DNA from: Blastobasis lacticolella
Lineage: Eukaryota; Arthropoda; Insecta; Lepidoptera; Blastobasidae
Length of the DNA: 64,000 nucleotides
Assembly (NCBI GenBank): GCA_905147135.1
Contig: LR990050.1
Coordinates: 8,678,001-8,742,000, forward strand
Reading direction: 5' to 3'
The notes below the pieces were generated by a model that was given only the letters and a program-made list of their open reading frames with translations, ran no database searches and was not told the origin of the DNA. Both the position numbers and the translations under genes were made by a program. Positions 11,388-22,240 of this stretch are shown one piece after another (the first letter of the stretch is position 1; each line of letters opens with the position of its first letter).

Positions 11388-12750
11388 AGATATGAGATGA
11401 CGGCCAAATGTCTGGCTAGTATAATTAAAAAAGAATCTATTTTTCCCAGCAAGACAGCAAGAGATTGGAGAGATTTTTTAAGAAAACCTATGTAAGTAAG
11501 TTCTAAGTTTTGTTGTGGTAGCTACTTTTACCTGAACGGCAAGCTGTCTGACATAACTATAAAATTAATTATTACCATAATTGCGAAATATGGTAGACAC
11601 GTGGGCACAAGGAGCGCATCACTACGCACAAAGCGGCGGTAAACAATGTAATTATAATAAGTAGAGTTAACCCTCGCTCATTTGCGATCGTTTTAGCGGT
11701 CCTTCCTGCCAATTAGAGCCGCCTATACACCGTGGGTCACACAAAAGGGAATGGAGGCTCATGAATTTCTCGTAAGGTTACTGGCTGTTACTGGCTTAAG
11801 TTATTTAAGTGTTCACGAGCGTTATTCTCGTGCGAGACGCGAGACGCGAGACGCCGCCGCGCTCTATGCAGCAAGCTTCCTGAGACAATTTATCATGAAT
11901 CTTTAATTAAACTTTAGCAGTGACTGTTCGCGGAGACTCATTGTGTCGCGCAATAAGTCCGCTATAAATCGATTGTTACGCTGTTATGTTTACATAGTAG
12001 CGTTAATTGCTGTTTCTGAGCAGTTTTCTTTGGAGATAACCTGTCTCGGTGTATTCCTTTGCTTTATTACCTCCGCTGCCGGGCTGTTGCTTTATTTATA
12101 GCTGTAAATAATGTTCCCAATATATTTTGTGCTGGTACAAAATGTGACGGCGGTACTTTTGCGAGTCTCTTTGTCTTATAGATTTGAACATATGACAATT
12201 CAATTCAAACACAAACCACATATGTTTATGATCAATTAGATACATACACATACATACCTATATAAACTCATATCTTTACCCCGTCGGGTACGCAGACATA
12301 GACATGGACATACCTATTCTTTAATTGGCAATTACTATCAATAGAAACAAACAGAGACTACAGTAGAAAAATGTATTAGTGGCAATTATATATTGCATAT
12401 ATTGTAGTCAAGCATAAATGCACGGGTTAACTTGCAGTTTACAGTGTAGTTTGACCGGACAGATTATGTTCGCTAGAAATGTTGCGCTGTTCCTCCAGCG
12501 TTGGTGGCGGCGTTTGTAGAAACATCCGTTAAGACCAAATTAAATGATAAAGTTTCGAAGTTATTCTCAGTTGGTTTATAACAAAATTAAGCACTTGTGC
12601 CAGTTTGCCGGTAGGATTCAATTAAGAACTTCTCGTGCATTTCTTATCATTGGAAAATGTATTATTATACGCAACTAAATAGATAAGCCTCTTTGTTGGT
12701 TGGAATTAAAAGACTTATTACAAACTCCGAACCAATGCCTTATACTGGCG
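11388..12750. other. Non-coding stretch; no gene recognised
   Basis: Contains a short tandem GCGAGAC run near 11825-11850 and, at about 12235-12310, a CATACATAC tract followed by CTTTACCCCGTCGGGTACG, which resembles a common lepidopteran dispersed repeat (a related piece is at 16318-16380). No coding signal. Confidence 0.25.
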
Positions 12751-13045
12751 CCTTTTTTTATTTTGCTATTACATTGACCGAACCTATTTTTTAAGTTTAA
12801 ACTTTGAAATGATTTATCAAACAATACCTAATATGACAAATATATCTCTAAACTCAGCCTGAACTAAGTAAAAATTGAAAAAGTGTAAGTAACGATAGAA
12901 ACTAACAGTTATTCTGTTTTAAACTTCGAACACCTGTAACTCAGTTAAGACTGAGTTTAGAGGTATAGCTGTCATAATAAGTATTGTACGTTTCAATTTT
13001 AAACAAAAAAAATACTTTGGTCAATGTGACAGCGAAATAAAAAGG
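12751..13045. mobile_element. Fold-back inverted-repeat element, ~295 bp
   Basis: The left arm (about 12751-12869) and right arm (about 12935-13045) are inverted copies over more than 100 bases. Shared blocks in order are CCTTTTT(T)ATTT, CACATTGACC/TACATTGACC, AAACTTTGAAA/AAAATTGAAAC, CAATACCTA/CAATACTTA, ATATGACA/TTATGACA and CTCTAAACTCAG. The unpaired centre is about 65 bases. Weak pairing may continue into both flanks (TACTGGCG / CCAGTGGTA). It is non-coding and would fold into one long hairpin, as fold-back MITEs do. Confidence 0.75.
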
Positions 13046-14943
13046 TACCACTGGTCCATATAATTTTGGCATTGCCATTTGACCCGGGCTAGTCAATTCT
13101 AGACCAGATGACAGATGTCAGATGCTAGATGGACTGGTTGGTTCGAAACCGCCAGCGTTCATCGAATTGGTAATTTTTTTTTCAGGATTGTACAAAAATG
13201 AGCTCACGCCTATTTTTATCCATCCAACTTTTCGCGTTGTAAACAAATGGCGATAAAACACATACAAGGGACGTTTCCCGCTCAAATTTCACACGAATGT
13301 CAAAGAAGGTTGTACCTAACTAGGAACAGAAATTGCATGAAAATTATCGATTCGGTTAACGTACGCTGTGTAGAATGGACCAGTCCGTCTTAGATCAGAA
13401 GGTACATCAATAAGGATTTTTACCAAATAAAACACACCAATACGCATATACTGTATTTATATAATCCTATAAAGTATATTTACAACAATGTCAACAAACG
13501 TTTAAAGTACCACAACTGTATTTATATAGATTTTTGTAAAACAAGAGAACATCAACTATACACACATGTTATTTTTATTGTATACTTACGAGTTCTATAA
13601 ATATTATACACATTTTAGCAAATATGATAGGCCATATCTTTAGGATATAAATACTGATCCCTAATAACTCACGTTACAGTAAATTCCATTAATTTACAAC
13701 TGGACAGAGACCAGTCAATCATCCCAGTTTTTGAAGTTAAACCAAATTAGGTACAGTTAAGTAATTTATAAATAATAAAATTTATGTTTTGAACACTTTC
13801 AATACAATACACGTTCTAAATTAGCTAACGATGAAACAACAATAACGAAATTATTGCCTAATTCAACCACACCAATTCTATTTTCAATTTGCTAGCGTGA
13901 TATAACGTTAATATACAATATTATTTGGCTTTCTCTATATAAAACCAAAATTACTAATAATTTACACATAAAAAATCATTTCTCATCGATTCGCATAGTT
14001 CGATCGATCTGTTAGGTTTTGGCTTGCCAATGGTTAGGGTCAAAAGGGTTAATGCCCTATGGTTTACTATAAAATGCTTTGTGAAAAAGACATACAGAAG
14101 CTAAATTAAATTGAGATACAGTCATGCTGCGTGACACTGCGCTACGCTACACGGCGCTACAAAATATTATTCAATGAGGATTCATATCCGACTTGACAGC
14201 AAAGGGGACACCCCCTTTAAGAAGCAAGAGCAATCTTCAAGAACAGCTTCCATTTTATGTAAAAGAGTGCTATAGAATCGAACATAACCAGAAGATGACT
14301 AACCCAGAATATGACGTTTTTCGAACTTGTATCAAAATGAAAATGATACACCAAAAGGCATAATAAGCGCACTCTACCTACGAGCAAGACATATTTCATA
14401 AATATAAAACATTAACCAAACGAATTGCAAATAAACAATGAACATATCTTAAATGCAATTCCAAAAGGCACTATAGTGTTAGAATTTATAATATGTAATT
14501 TGATACGTTTTTGAAAATCGTTGTGCCTTAAAATTTTACAACAAATATGTTACATTTTGTGTTCTACATACATATTGATTACAATAAATGCCTCGTTACC
14601 TAATCCGTATTTATTTGTAACTACATTACTGATCATTCAATCAGATCAAGGATGAGGATGATGGATGATGAGTCAATATCGCACTCCATATAGTCTCTAC
14701 CTGTCTTCCCCTGGAAGATATAGGGGTGAGTTACGTTATTAGGAGAATCTGTTAGGAAAATATTATAAATGCTATAATTTTTCAAACAATATCTTAAATA
14801 AATATAACATTAATATGAGTACGATGCTTAATAAAGCAAACGTCTCTGGCGTATCTTATCTTAGATCACAGAAAAAATTAAGGATATGACTCATTAAGGG
14901 GCTTTGATAATACCTAGAAATTTGATTACATCGATGGAACAGT
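13046..14943. other. AT-rich non-coding stretch 3' of the sarcoglycan gene
   Basis: No frame or splice pattern of interest. A short GCTACGCTACACGGCGCTAC patch at 14139-14160 resembles the TACG-rich repeats at 41340-41590 and 62335-62440. Low-complexity AT sequence dominates. Confidence 0.25.
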
Positions 14944-14949
14944 TTTATT
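14944..14949 (-). terminator. Candidate polyadenylation signal of the sarcoglycan gene
   Basis: AATAAA on the minus strand, about 290 bases downstream of the sarcoglycan stop codon. An alternative ATTAAA lies at 15055-15060. Either could end the transcript; no downstream GU-rich element was judged. Confidence 0.3.
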
Positions 14950-15239
14950 GATGCAATCTCCAAAATTACAAGTTAAGGATGCTATCTGATAATGCGATAT
15001 GTTCTATATCGAAGAAACAAGTGTATGATTCACGCTATATTACATTAAAATAGATTTAATTTCTTAAAATTAACATTCTTTTTCTATAAGTATACAAAAA
15101 TTCCCCTTTATAGGCTCAGTTCTTGTGATTTGATCTTTAAATTAACCTTAGACAGCGGCCTAGTCGCAACCTAATTTTTCCCGTGACCAATACAATACAC
15201 CCTGTGATTACCCGCACCAAAGATTGCTTACAGAGTTCA

Positions 15240-15434
15240 TCATCGGCATATGAGGCTGTCTTCTCTCGCGGCGCAGGCGCCTTGCGGGGGCGCCAGGAAC
15301 AGTTTACCGTTCGCGCATGCGCACAGCTGGTATATGTTCTGGTGGTGGGGATCGTGCGTGTGCGGCGCGGACGGCGGTAGCGGCAAAGCGGACTTCAACT
15401 TCGGCATGTATATGCTGGGGGCGTCCAGTCTTAT
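15240..15434 (-). CDS. Scgdelta: Sarcoglycan terminal exon with cysteine cluster
   Basis: 195 bases: 64 codons and a TGA (15240-15242), with acceptor CCCTTAG. It begins [14 protein letters not shown], has a histidine/proline-rich spacer, then [16 protein letters not shown] and further cysteines before the final ICR. The four-cysteine C-terminal pattern is typical of delta/gamma/zeta sarcoglycans. Confidence 0.93.
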   Translation of the reverse strand: MRLDAPSIYMPKLKSALPLPPSAPHTHDPHHQNIYQLCACANGKLFLAPPQGACAAREDSLICR

Positions 15435-17236
15435 CTAAGGGAGATAAAGATAACATTAGTATGCCTAATCAAGCTATCGAACAAAGGCCCACTCTCCTTA
15501 CTATCGAGGGAATTCTCCACAAGGAATCAAGGAACGAATGTAAGGAATCACAAATGGACCCAACGACACCCTTAGTCATTTTAGCTAATGGAAATGTGTA
15601 ACATAATGTTTTCATTGAACATTTTAGAAAAATTACAAGAGAAGTGGCAATTTTTGAATAAAGTCAATAATAATTCCTAGAGGTCGCTGTCTATAGGAAA
15701 AAGACGGACGGTATGAATGTACTTTGTAAACATCCCAATAACAATGAAGGAGGCTTTGCTTCGAGGATCTAACAATTATAAACTGATTCATTAACAAATA
15801 AATAGCAAAGTAAATATGGCATCATCTTACCGCCCCTGCGATGGACTGCAACTTAAACGTAGTGAGGCAGCTGGCGCTGATGTCTCCCGCGCGCGACTCC
15901 AGGGCGATATTCTGCGCTGCGTGTATCTCCAGAGACCGCGTCGGAGACTCCAGTCTGGCAGAGACAAGGTAACAGGTAAGTACATGCTTGACTATTGTAG
16001 TGACCACTACAAAACTTAAACTTTTTATTTAAAGTCCTCCTACTTAAAGTTTTTGGCATTCGAATCAAACATAATGTATTAAGTTTTAGTTTGTTACAAA
16101 ATAGTAGAATTGGTAGACTAAAAACGTATATGTAGGTACTCTGTATTTTATCAAGTAGATAGTACAAAAACAAATACCCCAGCTGCTATTTAAAAAATTG
16201 AAATGCATTGCATTGCATGCATTATTTTAAGTGATGTATGTATTATTGAAATCGCCTATTGAAGATCTTGATATTAATTTCCAGTCTTTTTAGAAAATCT
16301 ATTGAGCCAAAGAAATAGACATACGTACATACATATGTTAGAAAAACATAACCCTCCTTCTGTCGAAGTCGGGTAAAAAGTAAAAGTATTTTGTTTTCTA
16401 AGACGAAATAAACTTGGCGCTAATTATATTTACAAAGTATTTAGGGAACTCACGACAGCTGTTTCGAAGGCGGCGCCCTGACCAGTGGCGCTTGTACTGC
16501 TGTGTGGAAGATGGCGCCTGCTGGACTAGCGACAACTAAGGTATCCGTCCCCAGGGTGACGGAGTCCTGTCCTGCGCCAAGAATCAGCGCCCCGCGAGCA
16601 TCCCTTACTTCCAGCCGGGCCACGTTCACTTCCAGACGATCATGACCTGAACAAAACATTATTTAAAAATGAAATTTTGTATTTGAAAACCTTTCTCAAG
16701 GTACTTGACTATTGTAAAGTAATACAGAGATACGCACCTAAATATAATCTACTCTGTAATATCCCGTGCGCATCCCTCGTGGACACAGTGAAGTTCCTAT
16801 ACGACTCTATCGATATGGGCTGCCCTCTCTTGGTCTTGATGCTTGACGTGAACAAGGAGTCCAGCATCAGGGCTTGCCCGAGAAGCTGAAGACCCCCTGG
16901 AACTATTTTTAGTTGTCCCATGCCTTCCTGTGAAAGATTTACTAGTTCTTTATCTAAAAACAGGCATAGAGAAACAAATTTCGACGTATTAATACAGTCG
17001 AAAAACTTACCGAGTTGAAGTCCAGAACCTTGAGCACCCAGAGCGTGAGTGCCAAGTTGATTAGCATCATAAGCATGAGGGCCAAAACGAGGACGTATAG
17101 GCATTTCTTGCGCCAGCCATAAATGCCCACTTTGAATTGACTATTGTAGCTGTTCCTGATTGAGCTCGCCTTTGTGTCCCTCTCCGCATTGTTGTTAAGG
17201 ATTGGCTCCGGGGTGATCTTGTCAGCGTAAGGAATT
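15240..17236 (-). CDS. Scgdelta: Delta/gamma-type sarcoglycan gene, five exons, 5' exon missing
   Basis: Sarcoglycans are type II glycoproteins of the dystrophin complex, linking the muscle membrane to the matrix. Five exons join in frame: 17236-17011, 16927-16738, 16646-16454, 15954-15831 and 15434-15240, with introns of 83, 91, 499 and 396 bases, all GT/AG. Together they encode 308 residues. A cytoplasmic tail of ~35 residues precedes [16 protein letters not shown] and the single transmembrane helix; then come the [12 protein letters not shown] strand region, an NFT glycosylation site where the family has one, [10 protein letters not shown], and a C-terminal [10 protein letters not shown] cysteine cluster ending ICR. 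These are family hallmarks. The first exon starts with one base of a split codon (reading xxA), so an upstream exon with the ATG is missing; no ATG precedes in frame before a stop. The delta/gamma type is clear; the exact orthologue name follows the fly gene by inference. Confidence 0.93.
15831..15954 (-). CDS. Scgdelta: Sarcoglycan exon with LESPTRSL motif
   Basis: 124 bases: one base plus 41 codons, ending in phase 0 at a GTAAGA donor; the acceptor is CTCTGCCAG. It encodes [20 protein letters not shown], a near-invariant sarcoglycan signature, and a single cysteine in ISASCLTT. Confidence 0.93.
16318..16380. repeat. Dispersed-repeat fragment in a sarcoglycan intron
   Basis: ACATACGTACATACATATG followed by AACATAACCCTCCTTC and GTCGAAGTCGGGTAAAAAG, resembling a dispersed lepidopteran repeat. 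It lies in the longest of the four introns and does not touch splice sites. Confidence 0.35.
16454..16646 (-). CDS. Scgdelta: Sarcoglycan exon, middle extracellular domain
   Basis: 193 bases: 2 + 63 codons + 2. The acceptor is TTGTTCAG and the donor GTGAGT. It encodes [14 protein letters not shown] beta repeats and [20 protein letters not shown], equivalent to the segment before the [10 protein letters not shown] motif in other sarcoglycans. Confidence 0.9.
16738..16927 (-). CDS. Scgdelta: Sarcoglycan exon, proximal extracellular domain
   Basis: 190 bases: 63 codons plus one base. The acceptor is TTTCACAG and the donor GTGCGT. It begins [17 protein letters not shown] and contains [15 protein letters not shown], with the N-glycosylation sequon NFT. 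Confidence 0.92.
17011..17236 (-). CDS. Scgdelta: Sarcoglycan exon with cytoplasmic tail and transmembrane helix
   Basis: 226 bases: one base finishing a split codon, then 75 codons. The acceptor is TTTTCTCAG and the donor GTAAGT. It encodes [16 protein letters not shown], the strongly conserved [11 protein letters not shown] juxtamembrane motif, and a hydrophobic helix [20 protein letters not shown]. Ends in phase 0. Confidence 0.93.
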
Positions 17237-18209
17237 CTGAGAAAACAAACACCATTTAAATGCCATGTTTCCTCGAAAGATTTCCTTGGTAGAATGCAAT
17301 GTAATGGAGCTGTCAGAACTTTCGCTGAGCGCAGATACTGTTTATATTGCGGTGAAAGTTTATGTGTAAGTATCTGTATATTTTTAAAGAGCTATTAATA
17401 AATAGCTCTAGATAATAATGTAGCTTATTATAATGGCAATTGAGAACATTTTTTGTGACGTTATAACATCCAAATAGAATGTAACTGTATCTTATTAAAT
17501 GTTCAAGTCTCAAAACGTTACCTAAAAAGCCAGCGATTTAGAAAAGTGAGTTAAAGGGACTCTGTTAACGTCAGAGGAAATAAAGTTTTGATTTATGCAA
17601 GCGAAATGTGTTTGAAACAGGGTGGGAGCCTCGCTGAGCGCTGGCCTAGCATGCCCCGCGACAAATTTCACTGAGGGCGAGCCATTCAATCGCAGTTACG
17701 GCAGCCGAGCGGGATAAACTGCCGTGTCTTGCGCCCAAACGATCAGCCGGTTTCACCCAGGGGATTTGCGACGACGTTCTGAAACCACTACTTATGACTT
17801 ATTCATTCTGCTTGTCTCGCTCATGTTATCGTTTTAAGCAAAGTTTGAAGAAATCTCTTGACTGGTGTTTATTTGCATGATACAGACTCGTAGCAGTCTT
17901 TCATTCTGCTAGTAACTATTACTATAAGTATCAGTACTCCACTGTCATTCGGATGTGAACTGAAGTGAAGAAATATGTTTGTTTATCATCGTCTGTTCCT
18001 TTATCTCATTTGACTTAGTTATTATCTAACAACTCTCGCCCAAAGTACTTTCTTTGTTCTAGCTCAAGGGGTAGTGTGTAAAGATATACTACCCTTACCT
18101 ATCTACGTATCATAATGAATTAACCACATTAACGTTTTATGATTCGAAATTAATATTTATAATACGATTATTATATCGATATTTCTAACCTTCATCTTGA
18201 TCACAGACT
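17237..18209. other. Upstream intron or 5' flank of the sarcoglycan gene
   Basis: The missing first coding exon was looked for here. No in-frame ATG exon ending in the required phase is evident before the stop codon near 17402. A perfect small hairpin (arms AGAGCTATT/AATAGCTCT) sits at 17389-17409. A CpG-rich patch spans 17620-17780. The true first exon may lie much further right. Confidence 0.3.
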
Positions 18210-18289
18210 TCCGGGAACCATGAGACTGGTTGAACAGTCTCAGGCGCCGATTGACACCCTGTGACGATATTATTTAATTTTTATTCTTC

Positions 18290-18480
18290 CCTATAAGGGA
18301 GAATACCCCTCGAGAGAGGAGGCAAAACGGCCGAGAGTCGGGGCGAAAGGGAGAGATATCGCCAGACAATCCTGGCGTTATCCAGCGAGACCGCTCGCTG
18401 AAGCCTCTCTATGACTGCAGTCCCAACCTCTTTAAGTCGCCGCGAATATTTTTGTAAAAAGTAGTTTAAATGTAAAATTA
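18290..18480 (-). pseudogene. Coding-like relic of unknown origin
   Basis: On the minus strand a frame without a start codon reads ...RRLKEVGTAVIERLQRAV then SLDNARIVWRYLSLSPRLSA and a proline/leucine-rich end before a stop near 18290. The composition is more protein-like than that of its neighbours and differs from random AT-rich frames. It may be a mobile-element remnant, as the flanks are repeat-rich. No family assigned. Confidence 0.3.
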
Positions 18481-18815
18481 TATGTCATGTCGTTCTTAAA
18501 TTAGCATCAGAAGTAATTGGTTGCGATATACGGTGCAATTTTGCCCGATAAAATATTTAAATGGGCAAGCAAAGAGTTATGTTACGTGACGTTATAATAA
18601 AATATTAATCCGTGGGTAAGATTAATCCTTTAATAAACGTAAATTGCAGATTCGCTTTTCCTCGGCTGATATTTCATGTTTTGTTTTGTTTCTGTAATTC
18701 TGATGAAACGTTTTCGATTAATACAGTTTTATGACTCTGCATTGCGCATAAATTTATATTTAATTATCACTTACTTAAACATAAGCTAGGACGTTTTATT
18801 TATAAATTTTATGTC

Positions 18816-19078
18816 ATCATCACAGCCCACAACAGTCCACTGCAGGACCCAGGGCCTCTCCCACAAAAAGGGAGGTTATTGCCATAATCTCCACGCTTGG
18901 CAGGCGGGTTGGAGATCGCAGTGTTATAATATAACAATGGAAAATGCTGCTGCCCATTTTCCAATCTACGGAGGCGCTTAGATCTTTTGCCTCGAAAACA
19001 TTAGTCGCCTTTTACGACACCCACGAGTATAAGGGGTTGGTGCTATTCTACTCTGCCGGACACCACACGGCCATGACA
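18816..19078 (+). repeat. Dispersed repeat, copy 1
   Basis: Contains AGGGAGGTTATTGCCATAAT, CTCCACGCTTGGCAGGCGGG, TTGGAGATCGCAGTGTTATA and GTGCTATTCTACTCTGCCGG in order. The same blocks occur in inverted orientation at 59655-59955. A CCACACGGCC unit is repeated three times at its right end (19065-19105). Non-coding; family not named. Confidence 0.65.
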
Positions 19079-19334
19079 CCACACGGCCAAGACACCACAC
19101 GGCCAAATTTTATGTACTTATAAGGTAATAACAAAGAGAGAAGACCTAAACTTTCTTTTGCCATATTTTCAAATATGCGTGTTCAGTGCCAAGACAGCTT
19201 CATTTGTTATAACTCCCTAGTTCCAGAATACACCGTTTACCATTTAAAAAAGCATACATATCCTAGATGTCGACATCTAAAGTGATGTCCATAGTTTCGC
19301 AGTCACATAGAAGAAAAGGTAGAAAAATCCGGGT

Positions 19335-19880
19335 GGCTTAGCAAATCGAAGCTCACTACAGCACCAGTTTTACAATATCCCGATTCTAAACAGCCTTTTA
19401 TTTTTACCTCAAATGTATCTATGCTGTCGCATCCGTCCGTCGGACAAACCTGTCGCTATTGCCTCGCGGAATCTTAATAAAACCGAAGGCAATTGCTCTA
19501 CAATTGAAAAGAAACCAAAAGCCATCCTGTTCGGTGTAATAACTTTTAGGCCTTATTTATATAGCAATAGGTTTAAAATAATAACTGATATTCGAATTAG
19601 GGTATTTTTCTTGATCCTAGTAATCGACCCCTAGTATAACTTTTTAATGTCAAAGATCCCGGATTACGCCTCATAAAGATGGCGTCCTTAATTAGAAGAA
19701 TATGACTACGAAATTAACACGGAAAATTAAATTCAAACGCTTACGCTTTATCGCTGTATCCAGTGAACGCAATGGACGAAGTTCCGGCACCGTCCTTACC
19801 AGAGCGTAACTCGACACACCGAGACAACGACATCTCTTAAAAAGCTCAAGACTGTCACCTGGAGTAGATATTGCGTCCAT
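19335..19880 (+). pseudogene. Ty3/Gypsy retrotransposon pol relic (RNase H region)
   Basis: Two shifted plus-strand frames match the Ty3/Gypsy reverse-transcriptase tail and RNase H. The first reads KLTTAPVLQYPDSKQPFI. After a frameshift come KPVAIASRNLNKTEGNCSTI and ITFRPYLYSNRFKIITD, equivalent to the family's KPIAFASRTLN, YSTxEKE and FRxYLYGxxFxxxTDH motifs. Further on, VKDPGLRLI and KLNSNAYAL match the segment leading to the usual 'NADALSR'. Several frameshifts and stops show it is long dead. No LTRs found. Confidence 0.8.
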
Positions 19881-19884
19881 CTAG

Positions 19885-20300
19885 GGGCAACGATACCTGG
19901 TCCTAGTGACTCATGCTCACAAGGGCATTAAGTCTGCGGAGGGATTTAACTTTGCGTGTTTTACCTCTTGTACAACGATGTTTGTTCTGAGAAACTGTTT
20001 GACATAATACCCGCAGCCACGTTTTATCATCGCACCGTTCGCTATCCTTGCACCCTTGTACCAAATTGGTCGCGTACTGTGCGGTTCCAAAGGAACTTTC
20101 TCCCACGCACACTAAGGAGGAATGAGCTCCCTGGAGAGTACAACATGGAGTTCTTCAAGAAAGGGGTGAAAAGCTTTTGACGTGGTCAGTAGCACATGAG
20201 TGATACCTCTGGTATTGCAAACGTCCATAGGCTGCGGTAGCTGCTTACCATCAGGCAAGCTGTAAGCTTGTCTGCCACCGTCGTTGTATTAAAAAAGTAA
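19885..20300 (+). pseudogene. Non-LTR retrotransposon relic: RT C-terminus plus 3' UTR
   Basis: The frame at 19956-20165 reads CSEKLFDIIPAATFYHRTVR, then TVRFQRNFLPRTL, RNELP and EYNMEFFKKGV, the typical C-terminal tail of a LINE ORF2 (FQRSFLPRTxRLWNELP...FKxxV). An earlier segment is frame-broken. The stop is followed directly by the GCAAACGTCCATAGGCTGCG module and an A-rich end, which identifies that module as this family's 3' UTR. It abuts the Gypsy relic on its left, suggesting insertion next to or into it. Confidence 0.8.
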
Positions 20301-20367
20301 ACCATACATACAGGCCGCTACACGAACCGAAAACGTAAAACATAAATTGAGACAAAAAATAATCTTA

Positions 20368-20580
20368 GGCGTTTGTGGCCCGGTTATAGTCTCGCGCACG
20401 AGGGCTCGGTGTCGGCGTTGACCATTCAGTCGCCTAAATGTGTAGGTTTCCCCCACCGTAAGAGCATCGGTTAGTATTCAACAAATGTACATAACTGGTC
20501 CATGGCCGCTGTGGGATTCGAACTCGGTATCTCAAGCTTACGAACCAGATATCGTAACAACTCGGCCACCGAGGCTCCGT
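20368..20580 (-). mobile_element. tRNA-derived SINE copy
   Basis: Same family as 5124-5470. The minus-strand head has a GGTGGCCGAG-type A box and a GAGTTCGAATCCC B box; the body contains the reverse of AGAGCATCGGTTAGTATTCA. The 3' part is shortened internally. No clean target-site duplication. Confidence 0.7.
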
Positions 20581-22240
20581 AATTTGTAGACGTAAATTGT
20601 GATATTAAGGCTAAACGTCATAATCTGTAGGCCAATACAATTGCTGTAGTGGTAGTGCATAAGCTACCTATAAGCTACCTATAACTAATAAGCTATTAGG
20701 TATAGAAGACTACTTTAGCCATTTTTGTCGAATAAAGCAGCAACGAAACATACTATCTATCAAACAACATTTCAATTAAACAAGATCCCTATACCTCTCC
20801 AGCTTAGTCACGATCAACGCAATGCATCGGGGAATGCGCCGGCTTGTAGCGAGATCTCGAGCAGACGTGTACAAAATCGCCCCATCGGCATTCACAAAAG
20901 TGGCCGCCGTCAGCCGCGAGCGCCATAAATTTACAGGGATCGGGCCCCGACAGGAGCATCGCACTGAAAAATTCTAGCGTCCTCACAGCGAGCTTGTACC
21001 GACCGCTATCGTTGACCCCATCTCTTGTATATTTTAAAACCCTATAAACTCCTCCTGCAGACTGGACGTCTCGCGGCGTATTCGGAATTTTCCGCCGACT
21101 AAACTGCTGGGCCGTTAGTAGTTGATATATAAATAAATTATTTTGATATTACCAACGGCGTTGGATGCGTGCGAAGGTAATAATAGCCTCAGCCATTTTC
21201 TTGTCCAATAGCTCGTTAATGCGTCAATATTCCTGTGTTCATAAAAGAGAAAGAGTTACGCAACCTTTTTTCCTTAATTACCCATATCATCTATAGTAAG
21301 TCACTTCTTTGTGCCAAGTTTTTACAAATATGTAGAACTGACATATTTGCATAATATAGAAGTGGTCAACATAAATTGAGATATATTATTATTAATATTC
21401 GAAATGTGGAACTTTGCACAAACACGCTAAAAGAGTTGCACTACAATTAAATTGTTGGTAGAGATATTGTAAACAGTGTTAGTAAAATAATTTTCGTAGC
21501 TCGAATTTTCACATTGTTGCACGAGTTTCAATTTCTCGTAGGTAGTCTGCGTATAAACGAAAGACAACTAGCTTATATAGGAGGAAAACGTAAAATTGCG
21601 GGCCGTGTGGGCGAGCGCGCCGCACTTTATCTCCCGGTCCAGTCTCCAAACACGTTTGGGGGGTTTACGCGGCATTAGAAACCAATTACACCCAATCGCG
21701 GCATTTTGCCGTCGCCCCTTAAGGTTACACTTTTATACCTCCAACGATGTAAACGGCTACCGCTTCTAAAGAGCAAATTGAGCTAAAGAGCTTTGAAGAG
21801 TAAATCGCGGACTCCGACGATAGCGTCACGGTTAGGAGTAAATATTAATTGTAGCCTACCGCACGACGTGTCAGGAATGCGTTGTATTGCATTAAACACA
21901 TAATAGAGATAAAAGGTAGAAATGGCGTGGAATCTAATAAATTCTCAGCGAGGTAGCGTAAACGATGTACGTCGAGGCGGGCACGTAGCGTTGCCGGCAC
22001 GTGGCCGCCGCCGCGCCCGCGCCGCAAATGAGCATTATTAATCATCCTCATCACGGCGCGGCTCGACTTCTGAGCTTCCTCTGTTCCCAGATTCCCCTTA
22101 ATAAGCCAACTTTTCCTCTTTTAAGAAATAAATGCGAGTGAATATATTTTTTGAGCGCGCCCGCTCTACGAATGGTGCGCTGTGAGTGACAGACCGATGT
22201 GTGTTGCGATTGTATATGTGTGTGTATTACCTGATTTTTA
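20581..22240. other. Non-coding stretch; no gene recognised
   Basis: A small tandem of AAGCTACCTAT lies at about 20660-20685. CpG-rich patches with AT motifs occur at 20815-20960, 21595-21720 and 21950-22070. No domain or splice pattern seen. Confidence 0.25.
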
